From contig NZ_JAJUIS010000001.1 in the NCBI RefSeq assembly GCF_029267515.1, positions 492,553 through 556,552 of the forward strand: 64,000 bases of DNA, in the 5' to 3' direction. This document shows, piece after piece, positions 16,142-24,834 of this stretch (positions within the stretch are counted from its first letter, which is position 1; every line of letters begins with the position of its first letter). The translations under genes were made by a program, and so were the position numbers. Below the pieces are notes generated by a model that saw only the letters and a program-made list of their open reading frames with translations, searched no databases and was not told the origin of the DNA. Source of the DNA: Seleniivibrio woodruffii. GTDB lineage: Bacteria; Chrysiogenota; Deferribacteres; Deferribacterales; Geovibrionaceae.

Positions 16142-17017
16142 CTATTTTACGATGAGTTTCAGACCAACAGGGACGTATGCCTGAACTTTTTTGCCTTCAA
16201 GTACTGCCTTTGCAGTTTCAACGCCTTTCGCGCCGATGAATGCGGGCTGCTGTGCAACTGTAGCCGCCATTTTGCCGTCTTTAACAGCTTTAACAGCGTC
16301 ATCTGTCGCATCAAATCCCACTACCATTATATTCTTTTTAGCCGCCTGAACAGCGCGCAGAGCACCGAGCGCCATTTCGTCGTTATGTGCGAAAACTGCG
16401 TCTATTTTGGGCTGTGACTGGAGGATGTTCTCCATTACGTTCAGACCTTTTGTTCTGTCGAAATCTGCCGCCTGACGTGCAACAACTTTGACAGCCGAAC
16501 CTTTAAGCGCTTCGTTAAAGCCTTTGCCGCGGTCTCTTGCTGCGGATGTTCCGGGTATTCCTTCAAGCTCGACAACGTTTCCTTTTTTGCCGAGTTTATC
16601 GGCGATGAATTTCCCTGCCATTTTGCCGCCTGCAACGTTGTCGGAGGCGATGTGTGAAACTACTGTTCCGGCATTAGCGCCTCTGTCGAGTGTGATAACG
16701 GGGATTTTTGCTCTGTTTGCCATTTTGATTGCGTTGCCCACAGCGTCGGAATCTGTGGGGTTGATGAGTATTGCCGCAACGCCTTTAGACAGGAGGTCTT
16801 CAACGTTTGCGATCTCTTTTGCAGGGTCGTTCTGTGAATCCAGAACTATAAGGTTGATGCCGGCTTTTTTTGCTTCGCCAACTGCACCGTCTTTAAGTGT
16901 CACAAAGAATGGGTTGTTCAGCGTGGAGACCACGAGACCCACAGTCTTCTGTGCCGCAAATGCCATCATGGAGGGGATGACCATGAGGGCTGCGAAAATA
17001 GCAAATAATCTTTTCAT
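16142..17017 (-). CDS. rbsB: D-ribose-binding periplasmic protein
   Basis: A 291-residue periplasmic sugar-binding protein with a signal peptide ending AFA. Hallmarks of RbsB are easy to see: [44 protein letters not shown] and [14 protein letters not shown]. These are close to the Escherichia coli protein over the whole length. It captures ribose and delivers it to the RbsA/RbsC transporter. It is the last gene of the minus-strand operon and is followed by a strong terminator. Its similarity to the gammaproteobacterial sequence is high for a bacterium of this type, which suggests the operon was acquired. Confidence 0.95.
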   Translation of the reverse strand: MKRLFAIFAALMVIPSMMAFAAQKTVGLVVSTLNNPFFVTLKDGAVGEAKKAGINLIVLDSQNDPAKEIANVEDLLSKGVAAILINPTDSDAVGNAIKMANRAKIPVITLDRGANAGTVVSHIASDNVAGGKMAGKFIADKLGKKGNVVELEGIPGTSAARDRGKGFNEALKGSAVKVVARQAADFDRTKGLNVMENILQSQPKIDAVFAHNDEMALGALRAVQAAKKNIMVVGFDATDDAVKAVKDGKMAATVAQQPAFIGAKGVETAKAVLEGKKVQAYVPVGLKLIVK

Positions 17018-17065
17018 ACGTCACTCCTTAAATGGGACTGCCGCGTCGGCGACGAAACGGTCCCG

Positions 17066-18004
17066 TTACTTCTTTCTATCCATAAGAACGGCGATAAGTA
17101 TCACCGCACCTTTTGCAATCATCTGATAATACGAGGAAACATTGAGAAGGTTGAGCGCGTTGTTCAGTATGCCTATGATAAGCGCACCTGTGAAGGTGCC
17201 GAATATCGTACCTACGCCGCCCGCAAGGCTTGTTCCGCCGAGAACCACTGCGGCGATTGCGTCAAGCTCGTATCCCGCTCCGGCTGTGGGTTGAGCAGAG
17301 GAGAGTCTTGAAGTGAGGATTATGCCGGCGATTGCCGAAACCAACCCGCACAGCGCATAAACGGCTATTTTTATCCTGTCCACCCGCACGCCTGAAAGCC
17401 TTGACGCTTCCTCGTTGCCTCCTATGGCGTAAACGTAGCGCCCGAAACGGGTGTGTTTAAGAACATAATGGGAGACAAGGAAGACGACTATCATGAGTAT
17501 GACTGGAACGGGTATTCCGAAGACGTAGCCGGTGCCGAACCATGCGAAAGCGTCAGCAGCCGCGTCGTAACCTGTGGAGATGGGCTTGCCGTCAGTATGC
17601 ACGAGTGTCGCGCCACGCAGAAGGGTCATTGCCACAAGAGTAGCTATGAACGGCTGGATTTTGCCCTTTGTGATGGCGATACCTGCCAGAACGCCCAGAA
17701 GTATACCCAGTGCAAGAGTGGCGAAAACCGTTGCCGCAACGCCGAATCCGCTGGATATCATAGTCGCAGCTATGGCGCCGCATAGAGCCAGAATAGAACC
17801 GACGGAGAGATCTATGCCTCCGGTTAAGATGACGAATGTCATGCCCGCCGCTATGACTGCGTTTATTGATGTCTGGCGCATAACGTTCAGTATGTTGCTG
17901 ACGGTGAGAAAGTCGGGGCTGATGAGCGACACTATCACCGAGAGGATGATAAGCCCAAGGAGCGGGCGCGACCTTTTCAAAACGTCTTTCATATCTATTT
18001 TCAT
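17066..18004 (-). CDS. rbsC: Ribose ABC transporter permease
   Basis: A 312-residue inner-membrane permease of the carbohydrate branched-chain-like family, with about ten hydrophobic segments. Family features include SINAVIAAGMTFVILTGGIDLSVGS, the cytoplasmic loop GGNEEASRLSGV that couples to the ATPase, and AIAAVVLGGTSLAGG. It lies between the ATPase and binding-protein genes with short gaps. It forms the membrane channel for ribose uptake with two RbsA domains. Confidence 0.95.
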   Translation of the reverse strand: MKIDMKDVLKRSRPLLGLIILSVIVSLISPDFLTVSNILNVMRQTSINAVIAAGMTFVILTGGIDLSVGSILALCGAIAATMISSGFGVAATVFATLALGILLGVLAGIAITKGKIQPFIATLVAMTLLRGATLVHTDGKPISTGYDAAADAFAWFGTGYVFGIPVPVILMIVVFLVSHYVLKHTRFGRYVYAIGGNEEASRLSGVRVDRIKIAVYALCGLVSAIAGIILTSRLSSAQPTAGAGYELDAIAAVVLGGTSLAGGVGTIFGTFTGALIIGILNNALNLLNVSSYYQMIAKGAVILIAVLMDRKK

Positions 18005-18017
18005 AACTTCTCCGAAT

Positions 18018-19523
18018 CTATACGGCGTTCTTTATATTGCTTATGGCGAGTTTCATTATGTTCTCCTGAGTGGCTTCCGCACCGGAAACCTCGCCGGCTA
18101 TGCGTCCCGCGCTCATGACGAGTATGCGGTCGCTCATGCCTATGACTTCGGGCATTTCTGACGAGATTAGAATGATTGACATTCCTTTCGCTTTCAGGAG
18201 ATTTATCTGCTCATAGATTTCTTTTTTCGCGCCGACATCCACTCCGCGGGTGGGTTCGTCGAGAATGAGCACCTTGGGTGCCGTGACGAGTCCCTTTGCA
18301 ATGGCAACCTTCTGCTGGTTGCCGCCGCTGAGGTCTACAACCCTCTGGGATGGTCCCGTGGTCTTGATGGACATCATATCTATATATTCTTTGGAGACCT
18401 CCTCCTCTCTTCCGAAGGAAATCTTCGAAAGGGCGGTCTGAAATTTTTTCAGTGCCGGAAGGGTGATGTTCTCCTTTATGGTCATTCCGATGATAAGACC
18501 GAGCTGTTTTCTGTCCTCGGAAACGTATGAAATCCCGTTTTTGATGGCTTCCGATGGGTGATTTATGCGCAATTCTTTGCCTGCGAGGGAGATTTTACCT
18601 TTTTTCAGCGGCATTTCACCGAATATAGACTTTGCGACCTCGCTTCTGCCGGAACCCATAAGTCCCGCTATGCCGACAACCTCGCCGCTTCGGATGCTGA
18701 ACGATACGTCGGTGATACGGCTGTTGGTCAGTCCTTCCGCTGTGAAGACCACGTCTCCTGCTTTGCAGTCGCATTTAGGGTATCTGTCGCTGATGGGTCG
18801 CCCCACCATGAGCTGAATTATTTTCTCCTCGTCAAGTTCCGAAACGGGTTTCTCGTCAACAAAGGTTCCGTCCCGAAGGATGGTTGCCCTGTCGCACACG
18901 TCAAAAACTTCGGAGAGTTTATGGGATATGTATACGAGCGCCTTTCCTTCTGCTTTCAGGCTGCGGATGACCTTGTAAAGATTTTCCGTTTCAACGTCTG
19001 TGAGCGCGTCCGTAGGCTCGTCCATGATTATCACTTCCGCGTTCATGGAGAGCGCCTTTGCTATCTCAACCATCTGTGCCTGTCCGACACTGAGGGAGGA
19101 TACCTTTGCTGTGGGCGAGGTCTTTTCGCCGAGCTGTTCAAGGTACCTTTTGGCTTCGGCGTTCATTTGTGAATATTTTACCTTGAGAAAAGCGTTCACA
19201 GGCTCCCGTCCGATGAAAATATTCTCTGCAACGGTGAGTTCGGGAATAAGGTTAAGCTCCTGATGGATTATGGCAATACCCTTGTTCATGGCGTCTTTGG
19301 GGTCTTTTGGTGTATGGGGCTTGCTTTTGAAAATCATTTCGCCGGAATCTTTCGTATAGACTCCGCTGAGTATCTTCATGAGAGTGGATTTACCGGCTCC
19401 GTTTTCGCCCAGAAGCGCCATGGACTCGCCTGAGTAGATGTTCAGGGATACGTTGTCCAGCGCCTTTACGCCGGGGAAGGATTTACAGATATTTTTCATT
19501 TGCAGAACGGGTGAACCGGACAT
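18018..19523 (-). CDS. rbsA: Ribose ABC transporter ATPase, two nucleotide-binding domains
   Basis: A 501-residue double ATPase. The N-terminal domain has Walker A GENGAGKST and signature LSVGQAQM. The C-terminal domain has a degenerate Walker A region (GLMGSGRSE) but a normal LSGGNQQK signature and DEPTRGVD. This asymmetry is usual for monosaccharide ABC ATPases. The start is ATG at 19523, which shares its A with the TGA stop of rbsD (TGATG), so the two are coupled. The longer open frame upstream is inside rbsD and is not used. Confidence 0.95.
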   Translation of the reverse strand: MSGSPVLQMKNICKSFPGVKALDNVSLNIYSGESMALLGENGAGKSTLMKILSGVYTKDSGEMIFKSKPHTPKDPKDAMNKGIAIIHQELNLIPELTVAENIFIGREPVNAFLKVKYSQMNAEAKRYLEQLGEKTSPTAKVSSLSVGQAQMVEIAKALSMNAEVIIMDEPTDALTDVETENLYKVIRSLKAEGKALVYISHKLSEVFDVCDRATILRDGTFVDEKPVSELDEEKIIQLMVGRPISDRYPKCDCKAGDVVFTAEGLTNSRITDVSFSIRSGEVVGIAGLMGSGRSEVAKSIFGEMPLKKGKISLAGKELRINHPSEAIKNGISYVSEDRKQLGLIIGMTIKENITLPALKKFQTALSKISFGREEEVSKEYIDMMSIKTTGPSQRVVDLSGGNQQKVAIAKGLVTAPKVLILDEPTRGVDVGAKKEIYEQINLLKAKGMSIILISSEMPEVIGMSDRILVMSAGRIAGEVSGAEATQENIMKLAISNIKNAV

Positions 19524-19918
19524 CAGAACACCACCCCCGAATGAAGTATCACGTTTGCATAGGGGGTGCATTCCCCTGTGCGGATAACGGCTTTCGCGGT
19601 TTTTGTGAGTTTTTTGAACTCCTCATGGGAAACTGTATTCATCTTCGCGCCTTTCAGCATGTCTTTTATTGCCGATTCCACATCTGGATTTTTGTCAAAG
19701 ATTTCAGAGGCGATTGTGAACTGTTCCACCTGAAGTTCTTCGAGAACGGTTTTAAGGACGGTGACGAAATCAGGCACTCCTGCGCAAAGGGCAAGGTCGA
19801 TGCGTTCCGCGCTGTCTGGTATGGGCAGTCCGGCATCGGAAATAACTATAGTGTCGGTGTGTCCCATTTCGGAAATGACCGCCGAAATACGGCTGTTGAG
19901 CAGTTTTCCTTTTTTCAT
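19523..19918 (-). CDS. rbsD: D-ribose pyranase
   Basis: A 131-residue RbsD/FucU-family mutarotase that interconverts pyranose and furanose forms of ribose so that ribokinase can act. The sequence begins MKKGKLLNSRISAVISEMGHTD and ends RTGECTPYANVILHSGVVF-like, as in E. coli RbsD, with the catalytic His20 in GHTD. The start at 19918 is preceded by GAGGGTG; the longer frame upstream is leader. It is the first gene of the rbsDACB operon. Confidence 0.95.
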   Translation of the reverse strand: MKKGKLLNSRISAVISEMGHTDTIVISDAGLPIPDSAERIDLALCAGVPDFVTVLKTVLEELQVEQFTIASEIFDKNPDVESAIKDMLKGAKMNTVSHEEFKKLTKTAKAVIRTGECTPYANVILHSGVVF

Positions 19919-19937
19919 GTCACCCTCTATAACATTA

Positions 19938-19965
19938 AGAATACCAGAGCGCTGTAAGATATCAA
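19938..19965 (-). promoter_or_regulatory. Promoter of rbsDACB
   Basis: On the minus strand TTGATA (19960-19965) and TATTCT (19938-19943) are separated by 16 bases. Transcription would start near 19931, just before the rbsD ribosome binding site. Confidence 0.5.
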
Positions 19966-19986
19966 GTAAAAATATTAGCAAATTTT

Positions 19987-20114
19987 ACTAAAATTTTAGT
20001 TGCCGTTCACTGAAATATGCTATAATAAGAAATATAGGCAGTGAGCATAATGCGCGATTATAAAAGGTATTTGAAAAATCTATGGCAGCATTTGCTCATG
20101 TGTAAATTTTAGTA
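19987..20114. promoter_or_regulatory. Candidate RbsR operators between the divergent rbs operons
   Basis: A perfect 14-bp palindrome ACTAAAATTTTAGT lies at 19987-20000. A partial copy, TAAATTTTAGTAA, lies at 20103-20114, just before rbsR. A LacI-type dimer could bind the full site, and pairing with the partial site could form a loop. The sequence is AT-rich and differs from the E. coli RbsR site, so assignment rests on position and symmetry only. Confidence 0.5.
20018..20026 (+). promoter_or_regulatory. Extended -10 promoter of rbsRK
   Basis: TGCTATAAT gives a perfect -10 hexamer with the TGn extension. A weak -35 (TTGCCG at 20000-20005) overlaps the end of the palindromic operator, so repressor binding would block this promoter. 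Confidence 0.5.
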
Positions 20115-20120
20115 ATAAAT

Positions 20121-21164
20121 ATGAAAAAAAATATAACAATAACCGAAATAGCTAAAATGGCAGAAGTGTCTGTCAGCACAGTTTCTCTGGTGCTGAACGG
20201 AAAAACAGGGGTCGGTCCCGCGGCGAGAGAGCGTGTGCTCCGCATCGCAAGGGAACACGGGTACAAAGGTACCACGGACAGCGGGCTGAACAGACGGCAC
20301 AAGACCATCCTCTTTGTGAATATTGTCAAACACGGACATATACTTAACATGAACCATCAGGCTTTCGTGGCGGACTATATCAACGGTGCGCAGATGGAGG
20401 CTTCGAAAAAGGGCTATTCCCTTGAGGTGGCGGTCTTCGACAGGTTCGACCCTTCGGAGATAACAGGCTATGTTAACAACTCTTTCGCAAGCGGTGCCGT
20501 GATTCTTGGAACTGAGCTTGACGAGGCGGATGTGGAGCATTTTCTAAAAATCCATATTCCTCTGGTCTTTATAGATATTTTCTGTCCGTTCATGCCGTAT
20601 GACTTCGTTGATATGAACAACGCGTCGTCGGTTTATAACATGATGTCGTATCTGACCCGCATGGGGCACAGCGAAATAGGAATAGTTACCGGACGCATAG
20701 AGACGATAAACTTTCAGCAGCGTCTGGATGCTTTCGAAAAAGCTATGAAGCATTTCGGGCATAAATTACGCAAGGATATGGTATTCACGGTGGAATCGAC
20801 CTATGAAGGCGCATACGAGGACATGCGCACTCTGCTTAAAAAACAGAAGGAACTCCCTTCGGTGCTGTTCTGTGTGAACGATATCATAGCTCTGGGGTGT
20901 ATGCGCGCTCTGAAAGAGGCGGGGCACTCAATTCCGAATGATATTTCCGTAGCGGGTTATGATAATCTGCCCATGAGCGCAATGGCGGAGCCGCCGCTGA
21001 CCACTGTGGACGTTTCAAAAAGGAGCATCAGTACAAAGGCGGTTCGCATACTTGTGCAGAGGATAAAAGAGGGCAGCGGGATGCCTTATGAAAAGACGGT
21101 CATCGGCGGTGAGGTTGTGGAGCGCGGAAGCGTAAGAAACCTTATCGGGGAGGAAGAGGCATGA
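20121..21164 (+). CDS. rbsR: LacI-family ribose operon repressor
   Basis: A 347-residue LacI/GalR regulator. The N-terminal helix-turn-helix reads ITEIAKMAEVSVSTVSLVLNG, followed by the hinge helix and a periplasmic-binding-protein-like sensor domain (residues about 60-340). Divergent placement from rbsDACB, and overlap with ribokinase, indicate that it controls both operons in response to ribose. Its stop overlaps the ribokinase start (ATGA). It has the usual family length. Confidence 0.88.
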   Translation: MKKNITITEIAKMAEVSVSTVSLVLNGKTGVGPAARERVLRIAREHGYKGTTDSGLNRRHKTILFVNIVKHGHILNMNHQAFVADYINGAQMEASKKGYSLEVAVFDRFDPSEITGYVNNSFASGAVILGTELDEADVEHFLKIHIPLVFIDIFCPFMPYDFVDMNNASSVYNMMSYLTRMGHSEIGIVTGRIETINFQQRLDAFEKAMKHFGHKLRKDMVFTVESTYEGAYEDMRTLLKKQKELPSVLFCVNDIIALGCMRALKEAGHSIPNDISVAGYDNLPMSAMAEPPLTTVDVSKRSISTKAVRILVQRIKEGSGMPYEKTVIGGEVVERGSVRNLIGEEEA

Positions 21165-22075
21165 GCAGATTCTGCGTGGCGGGGAGCATAAACACAGACC
21201 TTGTTACAAAGACTCCAAGATTCCCCAAACCGGGAGAGACCATGTACGGCGAGCGTTTCAGCACCTTTACAGGCGGTAAGGGGGCTAATCAGGCTGTTGC
21301 CCTTGCTAAGCTGGGCGCGGACGTTGCCATGGTGGGCATGACCGGAAACGATATCTATGCAGATGATTATCTGGCGTATTTCAAACGGCTGGGTGTTGAC
21401 ACCAGAGGTGTTGAGAGAGCGGAAACATCAACTGGGATTGCTGTAATCACGGTGGACGGCAGGGGTGAAAACTCCATAATAATTGTGCCGGGTGCCAATG
21501 CTAAGGTTGATAAGGATTACATACTGAAAAACCGCGGAATAATCGAAGGCTCTGACTATCTGCTTTTACAGTTGGAGGTGCCCATGGACGCGGTTGTTCA
21601 GGCGGCAAGGAGCGCTTCGGAGGCGGGAACTGTGGTCATTCTTGACCCTGCGCCTGCAGTGCCGATAAGCGGTGAGCTTCTTAAATATGTCGATATAATC
21701 ACGCCGAACGAGACAGAGGCGGAGATTTTAACCGGAGTCAAACCGGCGGACGAGGCGGGATTCGCCGCCGCCGGACAGAGACTTATAGAGATGGGTGTCA
21801 AAACTGCGGTGCTGAAGGCGGGGAACAGGGGCGCATATGTTTTTGCGGACAGCACTCTTACTCATGTTGAGGGATTCGTTGTCACCGCAGTTGACACCAC
21901 CGCCGCAGGGGATACGTTCAACGCGGGGCTTGCTTTCGGACTTGGCAGAGGGCTTTCGATGATTGATGCGGTACGCTTTGCGAACGCCGCTGCCGCTATC
22001 TCCACTACGAAACCCGGTGCGCAGGACGGTATGCCGTCTCTTGAAGAAACTGAGAGACTGCTAGCCGGAGCTTGA
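21161..22075 (+). CDS. rbsK: Ribokinase
   Basis: A 304-residue PfkB-family kinase that converts ribose to ribose 5-phosphate. The substrate-binding motif GGKGANQAVALAKLG is present near residue 40, and the catalytic motif DTTAAGDTFNAGLA with its aspartate near residue 246. The length matches E. coli RbsK. Four-base overlap with the repressor gene shows a two-gene rbsRK operon opposite to rbsDACB. Together they form a complete ribose uptake and phosphorylation system. Confidence 0.94.
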   Translation: MSRFCVAGSINTDLVTKTPRFPKPGETMYGERFSTFTGGKGANQAVALAKLGADVAMVGMTGNDIYADDYLAYFKRLGVDTRGVERAETSTGIAVITVDGRGENSIIIVPGANAKVDKDYILKNRGIIEGSDYLLLQLEVPMDAVVQAARSASEAGTVVILDPAPAVPISGELLKYVDIITPNETEAEILTGVKPADEAGFAAAGQRLIEMGVKTAVLKAGNRGAYVFADSTLTHVEGFVVTAVDTTAAGDTFNAGLAFGLGRGLSMIDAVRFANAAAAISTTKPGAQDGMPSLEETERLLAGA

Positions 22076-22139
22076 ATCAGACTACATTAGTCTTGTATTG
22101 TGCGGTTAGCTTCTTAAATTAGTATTTAAGGAGAACCGT

Positions 22140-22751
22140 ATGTTTAAAGTAATCACATTTATAATAGTAATGTCCGTCCTTTTTGGGTGCGCTTCAAAGT
22201 ATGATGTGAACCTTACGGGATACGGCGGACAGGAAACTTTCAGAAACAAAACCTACGATTTCGCACTTCCTGCGAATATAAAAACAGATCTTGAGATGAT
22301 GAAATACGTCGGCGTGCTTGAGGCGCAGTTGAACTGCACAGGCTGGAGAAGAGATACGCGTAATCCGGCTTATGCTATAACGCCAGTGTTCGGGGTGATT
22401 CCGGGCAACGCACCGGCTGAGCCGCGATTCAGTGTCGGCGGCGGTATAGGGATGTTTTCCGGCGGTCTGGGTTCGGGATTTTCTCTGGGCACCGCTGTGG
22501 GGCGTGACGTTTCCGGCGAGAAGGATACCAGCTATCTGGACATAAAGCTGTTTGCTGCCGGAAATACGGACAAGCCGCCCGTATGGCAGGGTAAGATATT
22601 TACCCGCGACGGTGAACTTTCAGAGACAGCGGCTGTGCTTTCAAAGTATGCCGTTGATAATCTTGGTAAGAAGACCGACGGCGCTCTGGAGTTCAGGTTT
22701 GAAGCGGACGATGCTTCTTTGAAGGGGCTTAAAGGGTGTCCAGCCCGATAG
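22140..22751 (+). CDS. Lipoprotein of unknown function
   Basis: A 203-residue lipoprotein with the signal FKVITFIIVMSVLFGCAS (lipid Cys17). The mature protein has a conserved-looking Y-x(2)-F/Y pattern (NKTYDFALP) reminiscent of DUF4136-type lipoproteins and a Gly-rich stretch (GGGIGMFSGGLGSGFSLG, about residues 100-117). AAGGAG precedes the start. It is followed by a strong hairpin with a T-run. I do not recognise a specific family with certainty; envelope stress or outer-membrane association is only a guess. Confidence 0.8.
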   Translation: MFKVITFIIVMSVLFGCASKYDVNLTGYGGQETFRNKTYDFALPANIKTDLEMMKYVGVLEAQLNCTGWRRDTRNPAYAITPVFGVIPGNAPAEPRFSVGGGIGMFSGGLGSGFSLGTAVGRDVSGEKDTSYLDIKLFAAGNTDKPPVWQGKIFTRDGELSETAAVLSKYAVDNLGKKTDGALEFRFEADDASLKGLKGCPAR

Positions 22752-22771
22752 ATTAATCCTCTGGAAGACTC

Positions 22772-23791
22772 ATGAATATGATGTTAAAATACCCCCGTTA
22801 TTTAAAGCGGGGGTATTTTTTGTTCAGACTTTTGATATTGTTTTTTGTCATTCTGGTTTCCGCTTCCGCATATGCGGAGGAAAAGGGGACTTTCAGTCTG
22901 GTGGCGGAAAACGACATATTTCACAGCGACAGATATTACACTAACGGTATAAGGGCTTCGTGGCTCAGCGCGCCGAACGGCGGCAGCAGTCTTGCGCGGA
23001 AGGCGGCACGTCTTTTCCCGCTTTTTCCGGAGGAATTTACTGTCAGAACCAGCTATGCCGTCGGGCAGAACATGTATACTCCGAAAAGCATAACGCAGGA
23101 GGATCCTCCGGAGGGAGACAGGCCATATGCCGGATGGCTTTACGGCTCCGTCGGACTTATTGCCGAAGACGGTAAACGTCTTGACCAGCTTGAACTGAGC
23201 ATCGGAACGGTCGGTCCTTCGTCCCTTGCGGAACCCACACAGAAGGCGGTGCACAGGCTTATCGGCTCCGACAACCCGCAGGGCTGGGACGGGCAGTTGA
23301 AGGACGAACCGGGGTTCATACTGATGTACCAGCGGAACTGGCGCAGTCTCATAACAAACGGCGCGTTCGGATTTCCTATGGATGTTACTCCCCATATGGG
23401 CGGTGCGTTCGGCAACATATTCACCTATGCAAATACAGGGTTTATGGTTCGCTACGGTCAGCAGCCTGACCTTGATTACGGTCCGCCGAGGATACAGCCC
23501 AGTATGCCCGGTTCCGGTTTTTTCGTGCCTGAGAACAGGTTCCGGTGGTATGTTTTCGCCGGGGCGGACGGCAGGGCTGTCGCACGTAATATATTTATAG
23601 ACGGCAATACCTTTCGCGACAGTGCCAGTGCGGACAGGGAACCTTTTGTCATGGACGTCCAGTTCGGCGTCGTCGCTTCGTGGCGCGAATATCGTTTGGG
23701 CTACACTCAGGTGATGCGTTCGCGCGAGTTTGAGGAACAGGGCAGCAGATATCAGAGTTTCGGGGCGGTAAGTTTTTCCATGCAGATGTAA
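22772..23791 (+). CDS. LpxR-like lipid A deacylase (DUF2219 family)
   Basis: An outer-membrane protein of up to 339 residues. After the signal peptide (ending SASAYA) comes the family motif AENDIFHSDRYYTNG, which contains the Asn and Asp residues that bind calcium and take part in catalysis in LpxR. LpxR removes the 3'-acyloxyacyl group of lipid A in the outer membrane. The protein has alternating strands to its end at SFSMQM. The start is uncertain: ATG at 22772 lies before a perfect terminator-like hairpin at 22787-22821, while a TTG at 22820 just after the hairpin also gives a complete signal peptide. The family assignment is firm, the exact activity is inferred. Confidence 0.82.
   Translation: MNMMLKYPRYLKRGYFLFRLLILFFVILVSASAYAEEKGTFSLVAENDIFHSDRYYTNGIRASWLSAPNGGSSLARKAARLFPLFPEEFTVRTSYAVGQNMYTPKSITQEDPPEGDRPYAGWLYGSVGLIAEDGKRLDQLELSIGTVGPSSLAEPTQKAVHRLIGSDNPQGWDGQLKDEPGFILMYQRNWRSLITNGAFGFPMDVTPHMGGAFGNIFTYANTGFMVRYGQQPDLDYGPPRIQPSMPGSGFFVPENRFRWYVFAGADGRAVARNIFIDGNTFRDSASADREPFVMDVQFGVVASWREYRLGYTQVMRSREFEEQGSRYQSFGAVSFSMQM
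22787..22821 (+). terminator. Perfect hairpin with T-run at the lpxR-like gene start
   Basis: AAATACCCCCG pairs perfectly with CGGGGGTATTT (11 bp, 10-base loop) and runs into six T. It has the form of a terminator for the lipoprotein gene upstream but lies within the first codons of the next reading frame if that frame starts at 22772. Confidence 0.75.
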
Positions 23792-23912
23792 ATGCGTGCC
23801 GCAGCCTGAAATTATTCCGAGCATTTTACTGAAAATTCGTGTAAAATAATTTTACTATGCTGTTAACCGCGGCTTTTATTTTTTGCCGTGTGGAAATTTA
23901 TAAGGAGTGCGG

Positions 23913-24500
23913 ATGACTTCATCTTCGGATATTGAGCGTCGTCTGGATGTTACATACCGGTATTTTTCCCACCATATAAGAACGTGCACATCCGTTGTCG
24001 TTGCGATGCTGGATGCCGTTGCCGAAGGGCTTACGGACAAGTCCATGACTGACATGATAATGGAATCCGGCTATCTGCTCGACATATACGACAGAGGCAT
24101 GAGTGTCTGCTTTAATCATGTGCTTGGGAAACCCCACGGCATAGAGATTGAAGAGATGGACATCAGCCATCTGATTGAACTTTATGTCAAAAATGCCGTG
24201 TCGGAAGAGGGGGCGGCCGTGACAAGCCATCTCAAAGGCGTAAAGGTGCTCTGCGACGCGTATTCATTTAAAAGCCTTTTCCAGATTCTTTTGCAGGAGG
24301 GGCTTTCCTCCTCAAAAGATGAGCTGAAAATTACCCATGATTCAAACAAAATATATATTCTACCCGATAAGGGATATAACGAGATACAGCCTATTTTTGC
24401 CATTTTTGCGGAGATTTTTGAAAGAACCGGTATCGTGATGAGTTACGACAAAACTTCCATTATTTTGAGGTTCCAAGATGAGAGTATTAATTGCCGATGA
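23913..24500 (+). CDS. Degenerate histidine kinase-like protein, possible phosphotransferase
   Basis: A 195-residue cytoplasmic protein of unknown family. The N-terminal half resembles a dimerisation helix of a histidine kinase (YRYFSHHIRTCTSVVVAML, with His at an H-box-like place). The C-terminal half resembles the shape of an ATPase domain but lacks N, G1 and G2 motifs. Such proteins (compare Spo0B and ChpT) pass phosphate between response regulators. Start chosen at ATG 23913, six bases after AAGGAG; the GTG at 23907 is too close. Its stop lies 23 bases inside the following receiver gene, so the two are translated together. The phosphotransferase role is an inference from shape and context. 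Confidence 0.6.
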   Translation: MTSSSDIERRLDVTYRYFSHHIRTCTSVVVAMLDAVAEGLTDKSMTDMIMESGYLLDIYDRGMSVCFNHVLGKPHGIEIEEMDISHLIELYVKNAVSEEGAAVTSHLKGVKVLCDAYSFKSLFQILLQEGLSSSKDELKITHDSNKIYILPDKGYNEIQPIFAIFAEIFERTGIVMSYDKTSIILRFQDESINCR

Positions 24501-24834
24501 TGAGCTTCGCCTCCGCAAAGTGGTGTCGCTGCATTTGAAAAAGAGCGGGTTCGATGTTTATGAGGCGGGTAACGGTCAGCAGGCGGTTGACATGGCAAAG
24601 GAGCTGGTTCCCGACATCATAGTGCTGGACGTTATGATGCCGGAGAAAACCGGACTTGAGGCGTGTGCGGAGATTAAAGGTATAAAGGAGCTTGCGTCCA
24701 TACCTGTTGTGCTGCTCACAGCTATGGCTGAATCCGACGATATTAAAAAGGGAAGAGAGGCGGGAGCAGATGAATACCTTACCAAGCCTTTCAGTCCCAA
24801 AGAGCTTATAGATATTATAAAAAGCAGGACATGA
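24478..24834 (+). CDS. Stand-alone response regulator receiver (CheY-like)
   Basis: A 118-residue single receiver domain with DD at residues 7-8, phospho-acceptor Asp51 in IIVLDVMMPEK, Thr in the LLTA motif and the conserved Lys in LTKPFSP. There is no output domain. It overlaps the kinase-like gene upstream and the HDOD gene downstream (ATGA), so it sits in the middle of a tightly coupled signalling operon and probably signals by protein contact with the HDOD or phosphatase proteins. Confidence 0.93.
   Translation: MRVLIADDELRLRKVVSLHLKKSGFDVYEAGNGQQAVDMAKELVPDIIVLDVMMPEKTGLEACAEIKGIKELASIPVVLLTAMAESDDIKKGREAGADEYLTKPFSPKELIDIIKSRT

Noticed and set aside
22802..23824. Long antisense frame (340 codons) opposite the LpxR-like gene
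   Set aside because: The plus strand encodes a recognised family with signal peptide and motifs; the antisense product has no family pattern or ribosome binding site.
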